From contig NC_134282.1 in NCBI RefSeq assembly GCF_949628215.1, positions 16,844,723 through 16,908,722 of the forward strand: DNA of 64,000 bases. Reading direction: 5' to 3'. The stretch is from Phalacrocorax aristotelis. Lineage: Eukaryota > Chordata > Aves > Suliformes > Phalacrocoracidae. Positions 42,824 to 55,008 of the stretch are shown here, piece after piece (positions within the stretch are counted from its first letter, which is position 1; the number at the start of each line of letters is the position of its first letter). A program made the position numbers and the translations under genes. The notes below the pieces were generated by a model that searched no databases, was not told the origin of the DNA, and worked only from the letters and a program-made list of their open reading frames with translations.

Positions 42824-45539
42824 AAATTACTACTGCTTTCAGAAGGACAGGAGAGATGCCCATCACCAGCATGAATCCTAAGGCTCCAGGTCAAACACTG
42901 CGACCCCTCTGCCAGCAAAGGGAGGGATCTCCTTGTCCATCATTTGGCACCCCAACTGTCAGACACCTTTGGCTACAAGCAGCAAGGCAGGCATTGGGCC
43001 TGCAGCTTAAATTCACAGAAAGCAAATTGCCAAGGGCTAATGGGCTATGATGAACAAGACTGTCCAACGAAGAAATATATGTATGTCCCCAAATAACAGG
43101 GCAGACTCAAGCACTCCAGACTTGGGCCAACACCTTGAACAGGAGTCCAACCCTGCTTCAGGACATGGTCAGGGCACAGGGAGGCAAGCAGCAGCACCCA
43201 GCAGAGGTGGATGAGACAGCAGGAGGACTGCACTGCCTTTTTGTTACCTGATTGCAAGAGGAGTTCAAGCCTCATGGGCACTACACAGGACTCGGGGCTG
43301 TGGCACATTGCCATGATTTCACGTCTACCTCAGGCACAACCGCCTCCGAGTGTGCAATCACTGAGCAGCCAGTCATTTAACACCAGTGTAAATCTGTCCC
43401 CGAGGTACCTGCTGTCAGACAGTAAGGGGCTTGAGTTTCCCACCCTGCCAATTTTGCTGCAACCGTCGGTAACCTGATGCCCAGCCATCTATTGGCATAA
43501 ATAGATGTGAACAACTAGGTCACGGTGACTCGTACAGGATTGTGATAATCTCTATATCCATGGAGCAAGAAAGGATATTGTATATAGATTTCAAAGCAAA
43601 CAAACATCAGAAAAAAAATGTGAGGCAGGAGCTGTCTGTGCATTCAGAGAGAGCCTGCAAGCAAGGGTTGCCCCTCTTGGCACAGGTGTCTCGCCCCAGC
43701 AGTCCTCAAGCTGCCCCACTTTGCAGAAGGTGAGAGCCCCCCTGCCCACTGTTTTGCTATGGGAACTGACAGATGCTCACTCTACAAGGGGTAAGATCAC
43801 GAGACTAGTAATTCCCAGAAGTCCAGAGCATGGCTATTAATCAATGCACTTCTGTTCCTCACTAGTGTAAGAAAAGTAAATTAATTAGGAGCAAAAATAC
43901 CAAAAATGAGCTTGACCAAATCAACAAACCTGTCCTTTAGTGAGATGACAGTAGGCATGATCTAGCAGCAGGAACAAAAGCTGCACCAACAGCCTGAGGA
44001 GCATGAACACCACTTCTACCAGACATACAGACCACAAAGTTATTTAAAACAAAAGAATGGAGCCTAGAGACGTGTTATCCATTCAAGAGGGATGGATTTC
44101 CTTTCAAAGGAAAGAGCTTTGGCTCGGACTTTCCATTGGGGTTCGAGTGCTGCATGTCATGCCCAAATAAGCAGACTTCAAGAGATTGCTACGAACAACA
44201 GTGAATTTAGCTTTTTGCTTAATAATATGATTTAAAAGGAAAGAAGAAAACATTCCAGTGCCTGCAGCCCTGCCCTCCCCACCTGCCTGTGCAGACATAC
44301 TGTATTACCCGCTCTTGGCACCCTGGCTGGTAATTCAGTATGACAATACACACACGCCAGCTACCATCAAGCAACACCTGTCTGATTTCTCAGCAAGCCC
44401 CTTCTCCAGAAGGTGTGTCTACAAAGGGTTTAAAGAAGAAAACAAAACACTTTTCACCTCTCAAATGAAGAATTTTCGCTAGAAAGGACAGAAGTCTCCT
44501 GGAAGCAAATGCTGAGTGCAATACAAGCTGCAATGGATTTTCACTGAGCGTTCAATTCCCCTGCAAAACTCTGATGCAGCAAAATCCCCCAAGCACTACT
44601 TGGAAATCTACCTCTAATACCGGTCTTACCATCTGATCTAGCCGAGGGATTATGGGCCCTAAGTCTTTAAAAGGGGCAGGGTTCAGCCAGCTCTGTGAAT
44701 GCTGACGGATGTCAACTTGAAGGTGATCCCAGAGGCTTGCTTACGGCATGACAGCTCCCTGAGCTCCTTCTGCTCAGATCAACAGCTCTTTCAAATCTTT
44801 TGCAAACTTCTCTCAAGAAGTCACATTTTAGTTCAACTCAGTTAAACACTAGATTCATTTTACTTGACATTTTCAAAGCCATCGGTCAGCTGTGCTTTCT
44901 TCCCTATCAAACTAACTCTAAAAAGGGGAAAAAAGAACAGGTTAGAAGAGTGGGAAAGCAACATCTACTTGCACCAAAGAATTTGCAGGTGAGAACAAGG
45001 AGTTGCAAAGAAATAGAAAGTCACCTGCATAAGGTTTATTAATTTAGGAGAAAAAAGACAGTGGGAAGAAAGGAAGTTACCTACTAAGAAGAGATTTATG
45101 CACGCATGTTAAATATTCTTACTTTGATAAACAGTGATTTAACTTTTCATTCACAAAAAAAAACCCTGTTGGGGGCAGGGGACACACACACCAGATAAGA
45201 CTGTGAAACTGACTTGTACCCAGAGGATGCTCTGTGGGGAAGCCCAAGAGCAGTTCTACCAGGAGTGCTGTGGGTATGGATGTTTCCTGCCAGATTTAAC
45301 TTTCAACTCATTAAAACCTTAACCCCACTGCTTACTAGCAGAATTATTGCAGCTCCAGTTTGAGGTCCTCTATCTCATCAGGCTCTAGAGAAAAGGAGAC
45401 AGTTTGCTGCTAGGAGACGTAGCAGACATTCAAACTATGGCACAACAGATAGGTCCAGTGATCATTGGCCCCGACATGCACACAGATCCACCACATGTGA
45501 TGACAGCCCCCAGATTCAGAGCCCACCTAGCAGTGATAT

Positions 45540-46230
45540 GTGCCTGTGAGCATCACCTGCCGGAAGGGGAAGCCACCATGCAGCGGCCAGGGAGGATGGG
45601 AGCGGGAGGGGATGCTGACGCAGCCCCACAATTGCTTTGCAGACATTTACCAAATTTCTCCACCCCGGGGCAAAGGAAAAACCACGTCACCCTCTTTTCC
45701 CCCCTCAGGGAAGGGCAGGAATTCACCCAAAGGCACCCACCTTGGAGGAGAGCTAATTTTTACGTTCCCCTTGAGCCCCTCTGCCCCCTTCCCCATCCCG
45801 CACTTTGCCAGATGCATACTAACAGTGCTGATGAGCTATTAAAATCCTTCCTCCAAGCGCTTTTCCCCAGGAGCTGCAGCCAAAGGCCGCCTGTTGCCAC
45901 CCGTCAGTCACAGGGATTAATTACCTGCGCCGGGCTGGGAGCGGCACATTCCTCCCTGGCCTCACCCTCCGACATGTTGACATCAGGCAGGTGGGCCCCG
46001 TGTCCCCCCGGCCGGCAGCGCGGAAGGGACGGAGGAGGCGGGGTGGGACACAACCCACGAGCTGCATGGGGATGGGCAGCATCAGCACCATGAAAGCCAC
46101 AAGAGAAACAGGAGAAGCAGAGAGGAGCGTGTTGTTGCAGCTCCACGCTGCCCCAGGGCAGGCGGCACTCCTAATGCCGGACCTGACGCCGATGGCAGCT
46201 GGTGCCTCACACTGGAAACCTTAGCGAAAA
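45540..46230. promoter_or_regulatory. CpG-rich block in TP63 intron 4, possible promoter or enhancer
   Basis: I count about 30 CpG dinucleotides by eye in about 690 bp, densest at 45920-46050. The flanking intron is AT-rich and CpG-poor. A GC box (GGCGGGG) is at 46037-46043 and a TEAD-type ACATTCC is near 45946. This could be an internal promoter on the minus strand or a regulatory island. The open + strand frame through it has no recognisable domain. Confidence 0.4.
45925..45975 (-). CDS. Candidate novel TP63 first coding exon in intron 4
   Basis: On the TP63 strand an ATG at 45975-45973 (A at -3) starts MSEGEAREECAAPSPAQ. This 17-codon frame stops exactly at a CAG/gtaatt donor in phase 0. 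Exon 5 (acceptor at 40462) begins in phase 0, so a splice between them would join in frame to YSTELKK. The product would lack the activation domains and the first DNA-binding strand, as in N-truncated p53 forms such as delta-133. The exon lies in a CpG-rich block with a GC box about 65 nt upstream, as expected for a promoter. I know of no such p63 isoform. It could be chance: GC-rich DNA often has open frames, and donors are short. Confidence 0.3.
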
Positions 46231-48450
46231 AAAATTAATATATACATATGTGTGTGTGTGTTGACCTGCTTAGGTAAATGGGTAAGGGGAGGGGTGGCAG
46301 GGAGGAGAATGGAGAAATATAGCCTGCGGACAGGGATTCCGCAGGACGGTGCCTGGTGTGCCAGATCCCCTCCTTGCATACAGCCCCACTGCAGAGCGGC
46401 TCAGCTTCTCCCCACCGGCTGTGGCTAACCATGGGGCTCAGCCCATGGGCAGTGATCTGGGAGAAGCGGTGCTGCCCACCAAGCCTCTGAAAAGCAACAC
46501 TTGCGCTCGGCTGAGCTGGCACGGCTCGCACGATGCAAAGGGAGAGAAAAGTGGGTTTTTTTCCCCCACCGTCTGGCAGATACGGAGCTGCACGCACAAC
46601 CACCTACTTGTCTTGGCAGAGAGTGCCGTCTCTGTGTTCCCCCCTCCCCATACAAACCACTTTGATTTCTTCTGCACTGCACTCCTGTCCAGTCCCCTAC
46701 CACCACCCCACAAATACTCATCCCCAGCCACGCACCCCATCTCAGAGGATGGTGCTGAAACAGGCTGAGAAGAGTGTGCACAGGGACACGCACAAGTGAT
46801 CATGCTGTAGAAGACCCCTGAAAGTCCTCAGAATATTGATTTCAGAGCATCTGCTACATTCTCCCATCTTTAGGAACTGAGACTGTTCATTCATATGACA
46901 ATACTTCAGCATCTCACTTGAAGGTCCCCAGGGATTTTCATTCAAGACTACCTTGATCAGGATGTATTATCTGCTTTAGGAATACTCCTACCTAACATTG
47001 CCAGCAAAGCCACAATAGTAGCAGAAATAACACTGATATTTTCCCATACTACTTTTGCACTGTGAAACAGTTGTAAATTTGAAAACTTCACATCTGAGTG
47101 CTTTTACATGTCAGTTTCATATCTACAGACTTATTTCATCAACAGATGAAGCCCTCTTGAGGTTCAGCCTGAAAACATTTTTTAAGTGAACAACAACAAA
47201 AAAACCCCCACCAAATTAACTGAAAAGTATTCTGTTTCAAGAGAAAGAAAACCCTGATGAAAAACTTCAGAGGCAAGCTGGAAATTCTTTTACACATGTT
47301 TTTTGCTACAAAGTGATGGCTGTAGAGGAAGGCTTTACTGTTTGATTTTGTTACTTCAGTCCTCTTCCTTTCTTAGTCTATTGTTTTTCTTTAAATCTTT
47401 TTGAAATTAATTTCTTTAAAAACCAAAACCATAAGACTCCTGCCGTCAAATGACCTTACCTTGCATACTCACACAAGCAGAGCATGAGCTATCATAGCCA
47501 GCTTCTCTACCGGTTTCTAAATTGAAACTAGGAATACCAAGTAAGTTTCAGATGCTAACAATGTCTAGTAATTTGCATTTCTCATAGGCTACTTTGCATA
47601 GGAAGTTTGGTGAGGTGAAGATATGAAACAAGAGCGAATGTGCTGACAGCTAAAGTTGAGCCAGTGCTGAACATCTTGCCCTGTGGGTCACAGTAAGTGC
47701 TCACTAACAGCAGAATGCCATGTTACAAAATAACATGAGATTTTTCACTAAATGAAATAGCTTCCACAGGGAGCATTTATTTTATGTTCTTACGCAAAGT
47801 CTGTGGTATGCTCTCTGATACCTTCTTGCAAGCACAAATTTACACACACAAAACACCCAAGGAATTATCCCGCCCATAGCATGGTTCCATCCAATGTAGT
47901 GTTACAGGCCAAAGCACATGCACTTTGCAAGCGTACCAGGCCCTGAATGCTGTGCCGATTTCCATAGGATCAGAGTGTCTCCCAGCTCATGATTCTGCAC
48001 ATCTCTGATGTTATTTTTACAGGCTTTGCTGATTAACTGGCACTAACATGGTCAATTTACAGGCCGTCAATAGAACACTAACTGTGTGGTGTCTCCTTCC
48101 TTGAAGGACTTTTCTTTAGGACGATTTTGCAAAGAAAGCCTCCCATGCATGGTGCCTCATGCTGCAATTGTTATACTTCAAGCATTTGGTTTAGGGGGCA
48201 GGGGAGAGTGCTAGACACAGGGTCTTTTTATCCTGTTCAACTCTCACACTCTCCAGTTGACACCCAGGTCTCCAAGTGCCTTCTGTATTACAAATGCACA
48301 ACAACATAAACAACCTATTTGACTACCAAAGAGTATACAACATTAAGAAACACACACTATGGCAAGCCCACTCGCATGCTACCCAAACTCACCTAAAGGC
48401 TATGAAGCATTAATATTTGGCAGAACAGCAAGGAGTAAACAAAGTTACAC

Positions 48451-48545
48451 TAAAATATTAATTAAAATTGGAATTGAAAAACATCAGTTTCAATTATTGA
48501 TTGTTAATTAGTAAAAATTTGACAGCAGATTTTTAATCATTACAG
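48451..48545. promoter_or_regulatory. AT-rich block with homeobox-type sites
   Basis: The block contains TTAATTAA (48458-48465), TAATTA (48505-48510), CAATTATTGATTG and TTTTAATCATTA. Such dense TAAT cores without simple repetition resemble conserved noncoding elements. Conservation cannot be judged here. Confidence 0.25.
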
Positions 48546-50902
48546 TGAATTCAGAAGCAGCTCCATGGACAATTTCACTGCATTTCTTCCCTTCTTCCAC
48601 AGTTCCACTATACTCAAAAACACTCAGCTGCTTCACTTCCTCCTAACAGGAGGGGAACCCACTGCAAATGAAGTGCTACAGTAAAGGTACAAGTATTTGC
48701 ATCTATATAGAATACATGCACCTGCTTGCAGGCAATGCAAGCAAGTGTACATACATGACCACATATGTTTTCATGGAAGTTGATCAGTATGACACCAAGT
48801 ATCACATCAGCTAGAGACTATGACAGTGACATAACCGACAATAATCCTTCCAGCCAATTCTACTCGTTACACAAGAATGTATTCACTAAAGCTGCAGGTA
48901 AAAACCTCCAAGACTTGATTTAGCAAAAAATCCTTCAGCATATGTTTAACTTCTGGCAGCACTGTTAACTGCTACCTGCTTAAGCTGGTATTCCTCTGCA
49001 TAAGGGCATTTGTGAAGCCAAACTTGGGCTTAAGAAAGGCCTGATTCAATTAATATTTTAAATGAAACCAGAATATTTTCATGGAAGACCCCAGAAATGT
49101 GCTGGAAAGAACATATCCAGGCTCCTGCCAGCAAATCCACCCCGCCACATACTGCTGCTGACTCACATGGACATCAGCCTCAAACACTGAGCACCAGAAC
49201 CTGTTCTCCTTATGGACTACTTTAAGTAAGTCCAGGTTAGCCATTTCAAACCCCCTTGTTTCAAGGTGTGGGGGATTAAACCTTACAATTTTATGCCTCA
49301 GAATCAGCCAAAGAGGAAGGCTGCTTTTTGCTTCCTGTCATCCTCCCAGATCTCACTTGTTTCAGTTCCACGTATTCTAGCATGCTCCATCCTACCAGCC
49401 AAACTCCAAAAACCTCTAATCAGCCAGAGGAAATACTGTCTGGAGTAGTCAGACACCACCTTTTAGTGCACCTCCTTGTCACTTTTGTCCACTGCTGAAA
49501 GGCAAAGGGTGATGAACTTAACCATAAGGAGGCAAGAACCACAAGAGCACATAAAGGTTGTCCCTACTGATTGCTTTGCCATTTGCTTATCTTAATTGAG
49601 CTTGCACAGAGACAAAAATCCTAAAGCTCCCCAGAATAAGCCTGGTCCCACCAAATCCAGCCAGGTTTCATCAACATGAGTCAGCTGTAAGAGTCCCAGG
49701 GAAGCGGGTTATGCCTTGCAGCCCTCTACTAGAGGGCATATGTACTTATATGCTTTGGGTCATCAGCAATTTGGGATTCAATCACAGGTTCGGTTAGCTC
49801 CACACCAACTGAAAAATCAAGGGGAAGAAGCAGGATACAAGGAAGTGGCAGATGTAAGACTTAACTCCAAAACTCTTTTTAGTTCCTTCATTCGCAAATA
49901 AGGGGATTTCATTAATATCTCAGAGGAAAGTAAATGAGTTGTTAGGACAGTATCTGTTACGGCAGAGGGAAGCCAAGATGGACAAGAGAATGTGTTTAAA
50001 AAAAAATTAACACAATGAAGTTGTCCTGGCAATGTGGTCTTTTCAATCAGCCACATTTCAAGCCTGCAATTTAGGGGCAGAGTCAAACCTGGAGGTATCA
50101 GGCATTCTGCCACAGACTGCACCAGCCATTCAACAGACTGGAAAGCAGGACACTTTGCTAGATGGTGACAGAATGCCACAGGGTCAGCATATTGCAAGAG
50201 TAGGATTATGTGTCAAATGTGGGTCGATTTTCCTAGCTGGGTCACTGATGGGCTCAGAGGAGTTGCAAGCTGGTCATCTTTTCACACTCTTTCAGATAGA
50301 TGACTACAGGAGAGAAGAACAATTCAAAGCTAACACCAGATTTAATGTCTTCTGACATCTCATACTTAACACCTTTGCCTAGAAACCTTTTCTTTCCTGT
50401 TGGCTCTTTCTTGACTTAAGGTTTAGATTCAATTGACTCTACTTAGAAGACAAATAAACCTTGAAGAAGTTCACACAGAGATGATTTGTAATTTTTCCTC
50501 GCATTATTGAACCACTACTGAAGGCAGAGTTGGACTTCTGTTACCTGTTAAGCCTTGTGCACATGGCCATAACAGATCCCTCTTTCATTCCCCCATAATC
50601 CATGTGGAGCATCAGCTTCCCTACTCATTCCAGATGGCCCAGCAACAGCCCTCCTGCTGGTGAGTGCCTTATCCACACAAACTGGAGGACATCTCCGGAC
50701 AGTGTAGTTCAATGCAAGCAAGGGATACCAGATTTATTTCAAGGGGGGACAGTTTTCAGCAGCCTTCATTCAGAGGGAAAGCTGACAGGTCTGGCTGAGC
50801 ACTCCTGTCTCCTCAGACGGTGCAACACACATCTTCAGATCCTGAATTTGTGCACATGACAGCTCAGGGCTCTCCCATGGTAGCCCTCTGTAGCTCTTTT
50901 CT

Positions 50903-50937
50903 TCATCCAAAGTTTCCATCCAAATTTTCCATCCAAA
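50903..50937. repeat. Three-copy degenerate tandem repeat (CATCCAAA core)
   Basis: The core catccaaa recurs three times at about 13-bp spacing with T-rich spacers. Confidence 0.8.
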
Positions 50938-53052
50938 GCCACAGGTCAGACAGAGCCAGTGTGAGGGCTTTGGGACACCACAGCCCAGCCCAGCTTGGAA
51001 AACACAAAAAGACCCGACACCACATGTGTTTTATTACCTATACTAAAATCCACAACCAAAACACATTAAGTCTTTTCTGAGCAGAGAGCAAGATACTCTG
51101 CCTCTGTAATGGACTAAGCAGTTTGAGCAGGTTGATGACTGTGTGGGTATTTTCTTGGCTGGGTGTGCCTACTTCAGTGTGCTGTGACCAAGTGCAGGAC
51201 TGCTTCCTGGCTGGCTCTCGAGTGGGCAACTGGCCACTGCACCTCATGGAGCAGGGCTGGCACCTAAGCAAGAGGCTAAAGCTCTCAGATGTGGACTTGA
51301 ACACATGGATAGAATAAGGAGCCACCAGCCAGATCAGTGAATGAGCTCTCTTCTGTATGCATGATCTCGACAAACACTGAAAGGCTCTGATGGAAAAAGG
51401 TGATCCGCTTTCTCTCCTACTCACCCTCCTTTCCCCCCATTTATTCTACCCGAGGGAAAGTACAGATACCTCTCTACTCCATCCTTCTAATAAAGTATTA
51501 ATCACACCTATGGGAGGTGATGGGAGGCAAGACAAAGTATTAAATCTGACAGGCTCTCAAGGCAGCAGTGCCAGTGAAATGCATCATTAAGGTGAGTAAT
51601 TTTCCTGTTTACTTCATAGGCTCCGAGCTCCCCCCCTTCCTCCCTGCCTAAGATGTGGGCAGGACCCATCAAGGCAAAGCTTTGGAAGCAAGCAGCAGCG
51701 TCCCCAATTTCTACATAAACGCTGCAGGCCAAAGAGCAAAGACAAGTTCCAACTGAGCCCTTGACAGTAATCAAGCACTGCGGCGCCTCTGGTCTTGTCT
51801 TGTGCATACCTTGCAAGTAGCATCATGTCTTCCCGCTGAGATTTCACTGGCAGCGCACACAGGCGCCTTGTTCCTTTGCTTCTACCTCAGAAAAAGCAAG
51901 TCGTGAACACACACACACGCCCCTGCCATTCTGCTCCAAGGAAGACCATTTCCCTCTAAATCTTCAGCGTACTGTGGGCAGCCCTTTCAGAACAGATTTA
52001 CTAATTTGCAAGAAATCTCTTTTGTTCCCATGCAGAAAGGTTAGTGTGAGTCCCTTGCCAAAAGGGCATTGAGTTTTCTCTATTAACATCCAGGAAACTT
52101 TCCTGAGTCAGATCTTATTACATTTGAAATAAAGTGCAGGTACCAGCAAGTCTCTTCCATGATAACAGCCAGGGCCTGTCCCATTTCCTGATCACATTAC
52201 ACTCAATTTCCAGAATTACATCTATGCAAATATTGTTCTCCTGCTTGCAGAGCACTTCATTGATAATTAAAGTGAAAAGCCAGCAAAGCTTTTCTGGCCG
52301 GGACAGTAAGTGAGGCAACAAACTAACGTGCAGACACTGCGCAGGGTCAAAATTTCTTCTTCCATATGAAGACCATCCGATAAGGGTCGTCTCTTCCTCC
52401 TAGAGGACAGGGAATCCAAACCAAACCATTTCTACATTTGCTGACCCAACAAAGCTATACTCTAGTTCTGAGTCACAGAGAAAACATGAGTTTTAGGAAA
52501 GACAAAAAAAAAATATCACACCTAACTGAGCAAGTCATACTTTTACTGAGAACATAAAGATGCAGTAACTAAGATCTAAACTAGACCAATAAAGCATGAC
52601 AGCAGCTCTAGCATACTTAGGATGAATGGTGACTAAGTCAAACCTTTAAGCCTTTTATTCATACAATTAAGCTTTTGGATGAATGGCAAGAAAGTCAGAC
52701 AAGAACACAGTCACTAGCTATTACCAACATTTGCAAGGTTCTGGCATCTGTATTTTACCCAGATCCTCCTCTCTCCCAGCCCTCTCCTTCCATCCTCAAT
52801 GACCTAGCTAAGCACAGTCCTTGAGTCAACTGATGTGGTTTCTCCTGAGCCTACTTTCAAAGTCAAGACATGATTCAGCAAGGCGTTTAAGCAGATGCCT
52901 ACCTTTAAGGATGGGAGCAGCCTTGCTGACTCCAACAGAACCCAATAGATTTCACAGGGAATATTCACGTGCTAGAGGTTATGCACTCACTCTAGTGCCT
53001 TACTGAACCGGGACTTTGATTTTCCTACATACTGTGGGAAACAGTTTGTCAA

Positions 53053-53062
53053 GAACATGTTC
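53053..53062. promoter_or_regulatory. Perfect p53-family half-site (GAACATGTTC)
   Basis: The 10-mer fits RRRCATGYYY with no mismatch. A second, degenerate copy (GAACATAGCA, 53065-53074) follows after two bases, giving a weak full site. It sits inside the AP-1-rich part of intron 4. Mammalian TP63 is reported to autoregulate through an intronic enhancer. Whether this is that element cannot be told from sequence alone. Confidence 0.3.
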
Positions 53063-54870
53063 GGGAACATAGCAATGTCACTACTGCAGCCATCAGCCCA
53101 TGGAGATGTCCCCAGCTCCAGAGCGCAGCACCTCACTCCCAGGCAGCTAGTGAGGTCAATGCTGCAACGACATCTCTGCTAGAAAAAGTAACAAGCCCAC
53201 CCCAGGCTTGAAGTATTCCTCCATTTTTACTCTTGCTTGCCAGAAACCCTGAAGCTATGCAACTGCAACAGCTAAGGAAGAGAGCCATTCTGCAGAGCAA
53301 CATTTAGAAAGGGAGGAAGGTTTGCAATTACTTTGGGAAATGTTACCAGCAGTCCTTCTATCCCTCTTACAGAAATCAAAATCTTCAGTTTTGCATCTCC
53401 TACCCCTCAAGATAAGAATGGAAAATCACACATCCCAGTTGATATGCAAGCCAAAGGAAGATGTGCAACAACGTGTTGTATGAGAAATGGAAGGCTTAAA
53501 CACAGCATAGTCCCAGCTGGTTTAGCCGATACTTAAGTTGCTTTAATTTCAGCAAGAATTCACAAGCGCATAAAGCAAGCTTGCATGGACCTGGATGAAC
53601 TTTACAGGCAAATCTACAAGCTTGCTAGGTATATTCATCAGGAAGAGTTGCCCAAATGCTCCATGACGTAGTTGCAGATTTATAAAGTATTGGGAACAGA
53701 TTACAGCAAGTCTCTCAATACCTAGCAATTTATTTATTTCACTTGGTAACTGAAAGATAATCATGTCATCTGCATGACCTAACTGGAAATACAACAAGAA
53801 TGAAAGTAGATTTAGATGCAAGTCCTCAGGACCACAATCTGAAGATGGCTTTCCAAGAAAATCACTAAACAGCTCTTTGTCCCTGCAGACCTTGCTACCT
53901 CTGTGCTGCTTCATCTGCAAACTGCAAGTTCTGAAGACCCCAATCCATGGATGCTTTGTGAGAAGACTTTTGTTCAAAGCAAGACTGCTTTCCCAAACAA
54001 AAAGCCAGTCTTTGCTACTGGATAACAATGAGAACAGGAATTGTTCCCTGGGAAACATAATTTTAAAGCCAGATTTCCCAACTAACCACACCCAATTAGT
54101 AAGTAATGCCATGTTTTTGAGCGATTATGGAATCCCAGCAGATTTTTCACTAGTTTCAATTTTGTGATTTCCTCCATCTTCCCAACAAAAAAAACCCAAA
54201 CCAAACCAACAAAAAACCTTCATAATCTTATATGTATTGAAGGTAACTCAAGGCAAGTCACTTTCTCCCTAAAAAGAACTAGAACAAAATAGAGCAAAAC
54301 AAGACCGGGTTGCAACAGCTGAACAAGTTATTGGCTCACACTGGCTGGCACTCCCATTTTCCTTACAGCTCATACATGATACATCAGAGAAAGGTGCAAA
54401 ACCTCCATAGACAGAACGTGCTGTTCTCTGCACGACGCTGTGCAGATTAATTCCTGCCCTTGCAGAAAGCAAACCCTGTCCTGAGATAGCTACCGTGAAT
54501 CTCATGAGCTTGCACCACTTCAAGTGCTATCAAGGGTAAGACTTTAAAACGCCGCTTAGCAACTCTGAATTTAATCATATGCAAACGAGAAGGCAGGAAG
54601 AGGGTTGGGACCAACACTGCCAAGCCATTTGCAGGTACAGCCTATTGAAGACAATCAACTGGCAAAGAAAGAAAAGGACTTTGAACACGCAGAATCTAAC
54701 TACCCCTCCAGAATTTTATCAGCCACTGCTATGTAGGGGAAGACACTGTTAAACTATCAGCATAACCCAAGAGACTCTCTTCGTCCACCAGCTTCACAAC
54801 TGAACAAAAGAAGAGAGTCCACAGGGAAACAAGTATTTAGCTCTCCAGTTGCAGACAGCAAAGTACCAGA

Positions 54871-55008
54871 ATGCAAAAAAAACCACAAAACAAAAAAGAA
54901 CCAAAAAACAAAAAATCCAAAACAAAAAATACCCCAAAACCAACACATAAAATCTGCACCCCACCCCCCACCCAAAAAAAAAAAGAAACAAAAACCCACA
55001 AAACCCTA
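54871..55008. repeat. A/C low-complexity stretch
   Basis: About 140 bp almost free of G and T on the + strand, with A-runs interrupted by C. A similar but shorter A-rich stretch is at 61884-61985. Confidence 0.85.

Noticed and set aside
45404..46093. 229-codon + strand open frame across the CpG-rich block
   Set aside because: It has no recognisable domain, a low-complexity end, and the length is expected in GC-rich DNA. It lies antisense inside TP63 intron 4.
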